A stretch of 5,723 bases of DNA from Helicobacteraceae bacterium (GTDB taxonomy: Bacteria > Campylobacterota > Campylobacteria > Campylobacterales > Sulfurimonadaceae): contig JALWLR010000095.1 of NCBI GenBank assembly GCA_027084065.1, positions 1-5,723 on the forward strand, given 5' to 3'. Positions 1-4,486 of this stretch are shown one piece after another. The first letter of the stretch is position 1; each line of letters begins with the position of its first letter. The notes under the pieces are model-generated. The model saw only the letters and a program-made list of their open reading frames with translations. It did not search any database and was not told the DNA's origin. The translations under genes and the position numbers were made by a program.

Positions 1-30
1 GTGTGAGCTTTTTTGTAGTGCTTCGCTCAT
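1..30 (-). CDS. Start of a further operon gene (first ten codons only)
   Basis: An ATG at 30-28 opens a frame reading MSEALQKSSH that leaves the window at base 1. The start is supported by context: a GGAGG ribosome-binding site (complement of 38-42) lies seven bases upstream, and the ATG shares one base with the TAA stop of the KilA-N gene. The same spacing and overlap occur at the HTH/KilA-N junction, so this is very probably a real, translationally coupled third gene of that unit. Ten residues are too few to suggest a function. Confidence 0.6.
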   Translation of the reverse strand, partial: MSEALQKSSH

Positions 31-797
31 TATGCCACCTCCACGATGAGTAATTCCGCTTCGTGCGTTATCGCCTCTTTGATACTCTTGAAAGCTTCGT
101 GGTACTCCGTGCTTTGTTGGATGTGGGTTTTGATGAGGTATAAAAGCCTCTCTTCCAGATACTCGATCTTTTCCACCGTTGCACCGTTAAAAATCTCTCT
201 TGGGTTTTTTACACTCTTTGGCTTCTTCAGTCCTAACGCCTTGTAAACAAGTTGCGTGAGCTTGATGTAGTAAGGGCATTTGTCATCACCGTAGCCTTTT
301 CCCTTTTGCGCTTCTCTTTGTGTGCTTGCGTAGTTGCAAAAGAGTTGTATAGCGTCGGTGAGCTGCTTGCGTGTCTCTTTGCCATTGTTTCGCACTCGTA
401 GCCATTCTTCGTTTTCTTGGTTGGCTTGGGCTTTGGCTTGGGCGATCAGTTTCTCATTGTGTATCTCTTGGATTTTGTGTTTTATGTACATATCGCATTT
501 AACTGCAAATTCTGGGCTTAACCATCGCAAGAAAAAAACCGATAAATCGCTGTGAATGTATGTGCCGCCATAGCGCCCCTCTTTGGTTTTTATGATTTCT
601 AACTGTGTAGAATTCCCCACAGTTAAAACCTCGATGTATTGCCGTGTTTCTTTATTTCTTAACCACTCTCGTACATCTTTGCCAAACTGCTTAGCCAACT
701 TCGTAGCGTTGATATAAAGCACCTCATCACTTAAAAGCTGTGTGATGTCTATAATGACATTTTTGCCCTCGATGGTTGTTAGGTCGGTGGTCTTCAT
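30..797 (-). CDS. KilA-N domain protein, phage-type DNA-binding protein
   Basis: This 255-aa protein has an N-terminal KilA-N domain at about residues 20-110. Recognisable blocks are YINATKLAKQFGKDVREWLR near residue 28, and the GRYGGTYIHSDLSVFFLRWL stretch followed by SPEFAVKCDMYI. KilA-N is a DNA-binding domain of phages, prophages and large DNA viruses, found in phage P1 KilA and in antirepressors; its exact role usually depends on the C-terminal partner domain. Here the C-terminal half (about 125-255) is charged and helical, with a segment around NGKETRKQLTDAIQLF and a KCPYYIKLTQLVYKALGL motif. I recall similar tails in bacterial KilA-N proteins but cannot name a domain. The ATG shares one base with the stop of the HTH gene and has GGAGG seven bases upstream, so the two are probably translationally coupled. 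An early regulatory or antirepressor role is inferred from context. Confidence 0.85.
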   Translation of the reverse strand: MKTTDLTTIEGKNVIIDITQLLSDEVLYINATKLAKQFGKDVREWLRNKETRQYIEVLTVGNSTQLEIIKTKEGRYGGTYIHSDLSVFFLRWLSPEFAVKCDMYIKHKIQEIHNEKLIAQAKAQANQENEEWLRVRNNGKETRKQLTDAIQLFCNYASTQREAQKGKGYGDDKCPYYIKLTQLVYKALGLKKPKSVKNPREIFNGATVEKIEYLEERLLYLIKTHIQQSTEYHEAFKSIKEAITHEAELLIVEVA

Positions 798-1060
798 TAT
801 GCTACCTCCGCTTTTACAACTGCGTGACTCTCAAGCCACTTGTCAAGCTCGTAACGGTCATAGCGAATGAAACGACTGCTTATCTTTACATAAGGGATTA
901 TTCCCCGCATTCTCCAATTTGCTTGGGTTTGCAAAGCTATGCCAAGCCCTCCCTCATCTGTTGGTTTTGCAATGTCTTCGGGTGAAGCCCATCTGCCAAA
1001 TTTTTTGATATGTTCTGGTATCTGTGTATCAGCACTCTGGTGATTTTGCGTAAACTGCAT
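797..1060 (-). CDS. Excisionase/AlpA-like helix-turn-helix DNA-binding protein
   Basis: This small protein has a MerR/HTH_17-like winged-helix region. It contains SPEDIAKPTDEGGLGIA, then QTQANWRMRGIIPYVKI and the closing strand and helix SSRFIRYDRYELDKWLESH. That matches the family pattern of a first helix, a recognition helix ending in R-x-G-x-I-P, and a wing leading to R-x-x-L-x-x-W-L. Such proteins act as excisionases (Xis) or transcription activators (AlpA) in integrative elements. I chose the ATG at 1060 (87 aa) because AAAGG lies seven bases upstream. An in-frame GTG at 1075 would give 92 aa, but its nearest GGAG is about 13 bases away. The gene leads the KilA-N operon and follows a 157-base gap with palindromes that could be its own operator. 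Excisionase or regulator cannot be decided from sequence alone. Confidence 0.75.
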   Translation of the reverse strand: MQFTQNHQSADTQIPEHIKKFGRWASPEDIAKPTDEGGLGIALQTQANWRMRGIIPYVKISSRFIRYDRYELDKWLESHAVVKAEVA

Positions 1061-1109
1061 AAAAATGCCTTTCACTTCGGGTAGCTACTCCAAAGGTTTA
1101 GTTTAATTT

Positions 1110-1127
1110 ACGAATTCGTTAAACGAA
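1110..1127. promoter_or_regulatory. Nested palindrome overlapping a putative promoter of the HTH/KilA-N operon
   Basis: ACGAATTCGT (1110-1119) is a perfect 10-base palindrome. It overlaps a second one, TTCGTT-A-AACGAA (1115-1127), giving three alternating ACGAA half-sites. On the minus strand a TATACT -10 candidate (1132-1127) abuts and shares one base with the cluster, so a bound protein would sit on the transcription start. I see no convincing -35 box. It is inferred to be the operator and promoter of the HTH/KilA-N unit, with the HTH protein itself or an unseen repressor as candidate ligand. Confidence 0.5.
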
Positions 1128-1197
1128 GTATAAAAAAATGTTGTTCTGGCTTGGAGTAAGATTTAAGTGGAATTTTTTACACTAAAAAAGTAAGAAA

Positions 1198-1234
1198 AAA
1201 AGTGTAAAATTTTAGTCGATTTTTTTACACTTTT
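1198..1234. repeat. AT-rich 12-base perfect inverted repeat: weak terminator or operator
   Basis: AAAAGTGTAAAA (1198-1209) and TTTTACACTTTT (1223-1234) are perfect inverted arms around a 13-base spacer. A third TTTTACACT lies at 1175-1183. The right arm overlaps the stop codon of the 406-aa gene (1235-1233). Read leftwards, the hairpin is followed by a T-rich tract (1197-1184), as in an intrinsic terminator, but the stem holds only two G-C pairs. Extra copies outside the hairpin argue for a protein-binding site between the two transcription units. Both roles are possible. Confidence 0.5.
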
Positions 1235-2453
1235 ACAAAACGCTTACACCTGTCAAAAGTTCTTTGTATCGGCATTCCTCTATGTAAGGTTTGATTGCAA
1301 GATATAATTGATAAACCCGATCTCCTTTTAAATTCACTTGACTGCATACCTCATCTTCTTCGCATATCGTTTTTATTGTTGATTCTGATTTTGCCTCATA
1401 GTATTCTTTTTTTGCTTCCAGCTCTTGAATCTTTTTTTCTATGGTTGATAAATCTTTATTGTTTTTTATAGAGTGTAGTTTTTCTTGATACACTGTCTTG
1501 TATCGCTCGTTATATTCTTCGACTTCTTGCATTCTTGCGGTTACATAGTCGTATATGAAAAACATATCTGCCATTTGTACTGCTTTTGGTTTCTTGGGAA
1601 AATTTTTAGTTGGTTCGGCTTCTTGTAATTCAACGCCTAATAATTCTATTGGAGACTGTATAATGCTGCTATCATTATCAAAACTATTTTTCAATAGTCG
1701 TATTTGTGCTTCAAGTTCATTTAAAGGTAATGCTAAATTTATATTGATTTTGATACTTTTGTCATATTTTTTTGGGATCACCAACGAGGTAACTGTTCTT
1801 GGTGCGATCATTTTTATATTGATTCTCTTATCGCTGATATTTTTCTTGCTGTCAAATATTTTTTTTAATCCTTCTGGAATATTTTTTATGAGTAAATCCT
1901 CAAAAAATACATCTTTTGATATAACAATTTGATCATCTTTCGAGAATGACAAAAATTCAATACTATCTATTTTATTTTGTTCTTTGAGTAGTTTTTCAAT
2001 TTTGGTTTTTGCATAGAAAAAGTTGAATTTTCTTCTATGATCTATTTCATCTAAAATGTCATTTTCATAAAAATATCTATACCAATATGTATGTTTTAAC
2101 TCTGCAAGCAAGTTTTTAATTAATGGAATATGTCTGTTAGTGGCATAAAAATTGTCATAGTAGCAAGGCTCTCGCATTTCTTCCAATGCATTATCATTCT
2201 TTTCAGCATTCTGTACTGACTCTTCATATTCATTTAGTCTATTTTGATAAATTATTTCGTTTTCTTCATTTGCGCAGTATTTTTCATGTTCATTTGACAC
2301 ATTTGATAAAAGTTCGTCAATTTCAGCTTTTAGTCGGATTATATTTTTATTTCTAATCGCCATCTCGTAAGCCACACACTGCGTAAGCTCATAATCCTCA
2401 AAGCTCTCTATCTCTTGGTATATCGGATCGTCTCTTTTCGGTAAATCACTCAT
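1233..2453 (-). CDS. Unknown 406-aa coiled-coil-rich protein coupled to the integrase
   Basis: I cannot name a family. The N-terminal 40 residues are acidic and contain SFEDYELTQCVAYEMAIRNK. Residues of about 40-100 are charged, heptad-like helix. A central part of about 150-270 looks like mixed strand and helix and includes ININLALPLNELEAQIRLLK. A second coiled-coil stretch (about 310-365, with STIEKKIQELEAKKEYYEAK) precedes a conserved-looking C-terminus with VYQLYLAIKPYIEECRYKEL. No signal peptide, membrane span or catalytic motif is evident. I chose the ATG at 2453: it shares one base with the integrase TGA and has GAGG seven bases upstream; an in-frame GTG at 2456 adds one residue. The gene's middle is far more AT-rich than the integrase: one 60-base line at 1861 has 13 G/C against 30 at 2581. 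The EMAIRN and ALPLNELEAQI blocks resemble integrase-neighbour proteins I vaguely recall. A role in integration or as cargo is inference. Confidence 0.75.
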   Translation of the reverse strand: MSDLPKRDDPIYQEIESFEDYELTQCVAYEMAIRNKNIIRLKAEIDELLSNVSNEHEKYCANEENEIIYQNRLNEYEESVQNAEKNDNALEEMREPCYYDNFYATNRHIPLIKNLLAELKHTYWYRYFYENDILDEIDHRRKFNFFYAKTKIEKLLKEQNKIDSIEFLSFSKDDQIVISKDVFFEDLLIKNIPEGLKKIFDSKKNISDKRINIKMIAPRTVTSLVIPKKYDKSIKININLALPLNELEAQIRLLKNSFDNDSSIIQSPIELLGVELQEAEPTKNFPKKPKAVQMADMFFIYDYVTARMQEVEEYNERYKTVYQEKLHSIKNNKDLSTIEKKIQELEAKKEYYEAKSESTIKTICEEDEVCSQVNLKGDRVYQLYLAIKPYIEECRYKELLTGVSVL

Positions 2454-3589
2454 CACACCACCTCAACATTGATTATATTTTCCAACTGCTTATTGGCATC
2501 TTGAGAGCCTTTGAGGTGGTTAATAGTGCGGTAATACTCATCCACCGTCTCGGCTTTCGTATGCCCCAAAGAGGCACTCAAAACGGTTGCGGTCGTTCCC
2601 ATCTCGCCTAATGCCGTTACGAGTATGTGCCTAAAGTAGTGCATCGTAAGTTCTTCTATGCCCGTATCGGCTCTTAGCTTCGCCAGCTGCTTTTTAGGAG
2701 GGTGTAGCTTCCCGCCTGTTCTTGGAGATTTGAATACAAGCCCCTGCGTGTCGTTTATCTCCAAAAGAGGAGCTTTTATCGCCATAGGGAGGTCATAGGT
2801 CTGGTCTATGCTCACTTTGTTGTTTTCGGCTCGTATGGTGTAGCGGTTGGTATGCAAGTCGATGTCCCGCCACTCCAAAGTAGCGATCTCGTTCCAGCGT
2901 CTCCCAAAGAGAGCAAACATAAATAAAGCCCGATAAAACGGATCATCTTTGTAGCGTGACTGTATGGCATTGTAGAGAGTGGATATCTTTTGCGTTGCGT
3001 TGGTCACTATCTTTTTGCGGTGTCGCTTTCTATTGGGTATAGTGATGGCGGGTATCTTCTTGGTCAATGCCCCGTTACTCTCGGCATACTCCAAAATCGG
3101 CTTGAGTGTTTGCAGCAGCACTTTTTCAATGCTGCGGATAGAGCATCCATTTGCGCTTTGCTTGCTGTATCCGTGTGTTTCCATAAACTTTCGTATCTTG
3201 TTTATGTCGTTCTCTATAATCCTGCTTGCTTTTTTGTTTCCTATGTGCGGCTCTATGTAGAGTTCATAAAGGCGTTTTCGTGCTGTCGTCCACTCGGAAG
3301 GTGTGCATTTGTTTTCAAAATACTGCTCGGCTATGTAGTTGAGTTTGGTATCTGGGTTGAATGGGTTTTCAACTTCGGTAAGTTTTTCTTCTCTGTACGT
3401 TTCGGCTTCTTTGCGTGCCTGCCTTTTTCGTTCCGCTTTAGTCCACGTTTTGTTTGAGAAGTCAATCGTTTTGTAAAATTCTCTACCGTTGTTTTTGAAA
3501 CGATAATGAAAGCGCGTAAAATCTTTATTCGCTCTCAAACCTTTTAGCTCTGTCACTGTATTGATAAATTCTTTTGGTACCGCTGCCAT
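2453..3589 (-). CDS. Tyrosine recombinase / site-specific integrase of the left element
   Basis: This 378-aa phage-type integrase would catalyse recombination between the element and its tRNA attachment site through a covalent 3'-phosphotyrosine intermediate. The order is an N-terminal arm-binding region (about 1-75), a SAM-like core-binding domain (about 82-175) and a catalytic domain (about 195-360). The catalytic set is complete: R231 (in FGRRWNEIATL), K258 (ENNK), H317 and R320 (HYFR), H343 (LGH) and nucleophile Y352 nine residues later. Length is normal, so the gene looks functional. The ATG is preceded by AAAGG with a six-base spacer. The gene lies about 150 bases from the tRNA fragment, reads away from it into the element, and overlaps the unknown 406-aa gene by one base. 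Its base composition is clearly richer in G+C than that partner. Confidence 0.93.
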   Translation of the reverse strand: MAAVPKEFINTVTELKGLRANKDFTRFHYRFKNNGREFYKTIDFSNKTWTKAERKRQARKEAETYREEKLTEVENPFNPDTKLNYIAEQYFENKCTPSEWTTARKRLYELYIEPHIGNKKASRIIENDINKIRKFMETHGYSKQSANGCSIRSIEKVLLQTLKPILEYAESNGALTKKIPAITIPNRKRHRKKIVTNATQKISTLYNAIQSRYKDDPFYRALFMFALFGRRWNEIATLEWRDIDLHTNRYTIRAENNKVSIDQTYDLPMAIKAPLLEINDTQGLVFKSPRTGGKLHPPKKQLAKLRADTGIEELTMHYFRHILVTALGEMGTTATVLSASLGHTKAETVDEYYRTINHLKGSQDANKQLENIINVEVV

Positions 3590-3613
3590 ACTAAACCTTT
3601 AAGAAAAGTGCAT

Positions 3614-3652
3614 ACCCCACTTTACACCCCACTTTTTGAGTGATTTATTATA
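3614..3652 (-). promoter_or_regulatory. Putative integrase promoter with a 12-base tandem repeat in the leader
   Basis: On the minus strand a perfect TATAAT lies at 3652-3647, about 58 bases before the integrase ATG. No clear -35 box precedes it, which is usual for Campylobacterota promoters. Just downstream, in the expected 5' leader, AAAGTGGGGT occurs twice with a 12-base period (plus-strand ACCCCACTTT at 3614-3623 and 3626-3635). The repeat could be an operator or an integrase/excisionase binding site. Confidence 0.5.
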
Positions 3653-3693
3653 TCATTTTAAGTATTAATAGAAAAGTAAGAAGTCTTGAAAAG

Positions 3694-3706
3694 CCCTAAA
3701 ATAGGG
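3694..3706. repeat. Short inverted repeat between integrase and attachment site
   Basis: CCCTA-AAA-TAGGG is a perfect 5-base stem with a 3-base loop; beyond one G-G mismatch, further A-T pairs extend it. It lies in the non-coding stretch between the integrase promoter and the tRNA fragment, where arm-type integrase sites are expected. AAGTATT also occurs on both sides of it (3660-3666 and 3712-3718). It could be a small terminator or a protein site; support is weak. Confidence 0.3.
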
Positions 3707-3741
3707 GTTTGAAGTATTTTAAGATATGATAGCTCCATAGT

Positions 3742-3786
3742 TTGCGGTACCAGCGGTCTCAGGTTCGAATCCTGACGGGCGCGCCA
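3742..3786 (+). other. Attachment site: 3' fragment of a tRNA gene, probably tRNA-Arg
   Basis: The segment folds as the 3' part of a tRNA: anticodon-loop remnant (3742-3748), 3' anticodon stem ACCAG (3749-3753), five-base variable loop CGGTC, perfect T arm (TCAGG, TTCGAAT, CCTGA; 3759-3775), 3' acceptor strand CGGGCGC (3776-3782), discriminator G and CCA. No matching 5' half (GCGCCCG start, D arm) lies upstream. An acceptor starting GCGCCCG with discriminator G, and CG-G at loop positions 35-37, fit tRNA-Arg(NCG). The fragment is thus the core att duplicate (attR) left after integration into the 3' half of the tRNA gene. The left limit of the core is uncertain, probably within the anticodon loop or stem. 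Confidence 0.75.
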
Positions 3787-3852
3787 TTTGGAATTATCTA
3801 CTCAATCAATAAGTTAATTTTCCAGCATTGTTTTTTATAATTTAGAAATAAG

Positions 3853-3861
3853 TGCTATAAT
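3853..3861 (+). promoter_or_regulatory. Extended -10 promoter of tRNA-Phe/ssrA
   Basis: TGCTATAAT (3853-3861) is an extended -10 box, 13 bases before the first base of tRNA-Phe, so transcription would start a few bases ahead of the mature 5' end. A second TATAAT lies at 3836-3841. No good -35 box is visible. It probably drives tRNA-Phe and the tmRNA together. Confidence 0.6.
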
Positions 3862-3874
3862 ACTGCTTTTTAAT

Positions 3875-3950
3875 GGCCCGTTAGCTCAGTTGGTAGAGCA
3901 AGTGACTGAAAATCACTGTGTCCTTGGTTCAATTCCGAGACGGGCCACCA
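3875..3950 (+). tRNA. tRNA-Phe(GAA)
   Basis: The gene is a complete 76-base cloverleaf with encoded CCA. The acceptor is GGCCCGT/ACGGGCC, the D arm holds the AGTTGGTA loop, and the anticodon stem AGTGA/TCACT encloses CTGAAAA with anticodon GAA at 3908-3910. The T arm is CTTGG-TTCAATT-CCGAG, all pairs matching. It lies 12 bases upstream of the tmRNA and is probably processed from the same transcript. Confidence 0.97.
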
Positions 3951-3962
3951 CTCTACAGAAGC

Positions 3963-4334
3963 GGGGGTGACTTGGTTTCGACGGGATCAGGTAACTGTCG
4001 GTTGCATGCCGGACTGGGCATTCCGTTATACGGCCCAATGCGAATAAACGCAAACAACACAAATTATCGCCCTGCTTACGCTGTAGCGTAAGTTAACCTT
4101 TTTTAGGGCTGCTCTCACGCTTGAGGCTACATAGATAGCGATTTTGAGAGTATCACACTTTTTGTAGCTATATCGTCTCGTGTGTCTCCACGGACGATGA
4201 ACTTTAAGAGGCTCGCCCGGTGTAGCTTTGCAGGTTGTGCGAAACCGGGCTAAATCCAATCAACCTCTCTAAGCATGTAGACGCCGACAGACACCTGGTT
4301 TCGGACTGCGGTTCGATTCCGCACACCTCCACCA
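3963..4334 (+). ncRNA. ssrA: tmRNA (transfer-messenger RNA)
   Basis: This 372-base RNA rescues stalled ribosomes by trans-translation, acting as alanyl-tRNA and then as a short mRNA that adds a degradation tag. The 5' end GGGGGTG pairs with CACCTCC before the terminal ACCA (one G-T pair), and GACTTGGTTTCGACGGGATC is the typical tRNA-like start. The 3' end has a perfect TGCGG-TTCGATT-CCGCA T arm. The tag frame opens at resume codon GCA (4050-4052) and reads ANNTNYRPAYAVA, with TAA at 4089-4091. The tag ends -AVA instead of the -AKAA of Campylobacter. The gene is intact although the right element begins at its 3' end, as expected when the incoming element restores the RNA gene. Confidence 0.96.
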
Positions 4335-4486
4335 AAAGTACATCTTCAAACCCCCTGAAACACCCTAAACAGCGACACATCAACTCCAACAAGTGTCTAT
4401 GATTATCTACGAAAGTACACCTAAATCTATATCATAATGTACCTTTCAGTGTACCTTTGCCATAATACGATCAAAAAAGGTACACA
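4335..4486. promoter_or_regulatory. Region between tmRNA and P4-type integrase with five AAAG(G)TACA repeats
   Basis: This is the presumed left end of the right element. The motif AAAG(G)TACA occurs directly at 4335-4342 and 4412-4419, inverted as TGTACCTTT at 4438-4446 and 4450-4458, and directly again at 4476-4484. The last two form a perfect 10-base inverted repeat (4449-4458 and 4476-4485) whose right arm contains the integrase ribosome-binding site. TATCATAAT (4430-4438) is a possible -10. The repeats suit integrase arm sites or an operator for autoregulation. I see no convincing tmRNA terminator here. Confidence 0.6.

Larger units (their letters stand above)
1..3786. mobile_element. Right-hand part of an integrative element inserted in a tRNA gene (probably tRNA-Arg)
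   Basis: The element runs off the left edge. Its right boundary is a 3' tRNA fragment (3742-3786) with no 5' half beside it, followed by ordinary tRNA and tmRNA genes. Its visible genes all run leftwards: tyrosine integrase, unknown 406-aa protein, excisionase-like HTH protein, KilA-N protein and the start of a further gene. This is the integration module and early regulatory genes of a prophage, phage satellite or small integrative element. No structural, replication or conjugation genes are visible, so I cannot say which. The fragment reads towards the right, so the intact tRNA, repaired by element DNA, should lie at the unseen left end. Confidence 0.8.

Noticed and set aside
1093..1103. 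AAAGGTTTAGT shared between the HTH upstream region and (inverted) the integrase leader
   Set aside because: An 11-base AT-rich match between two places in 5.7 kb is expected by chance, and no other copy or context supports a site.
1555..1932. Plus-strand open frame of 125 codons encoding a very hydrophobic, membrane-like protein
   Set aside because: It is antisense to the AT-rich middle of the 406-aa gene; T-rich antisense DNA automatically yields Phe/Ile/Leu runs, and no ribosome-binding site or operon context supports it.
2990..3457. Plus-strand open frame of 155 codons
   Set aside because: It is antisense to the integrase, whose full catalytic set makes the minus-strand reading certain; the frame resembles no protein family.
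4026..4392. Minus-strand open frames of 77 and 62 codons
   Set aside because: They lie over the tmRNA, a structured RNA with all hallmark features; they are chance frames.
4374..4397. GACAC...GTGTC inverted repeat after the tmRNA as terminator
   Set aside because: The stem is five bases with a 14-base loop and no T tract follows, so it is unlikely to terminate transcription.
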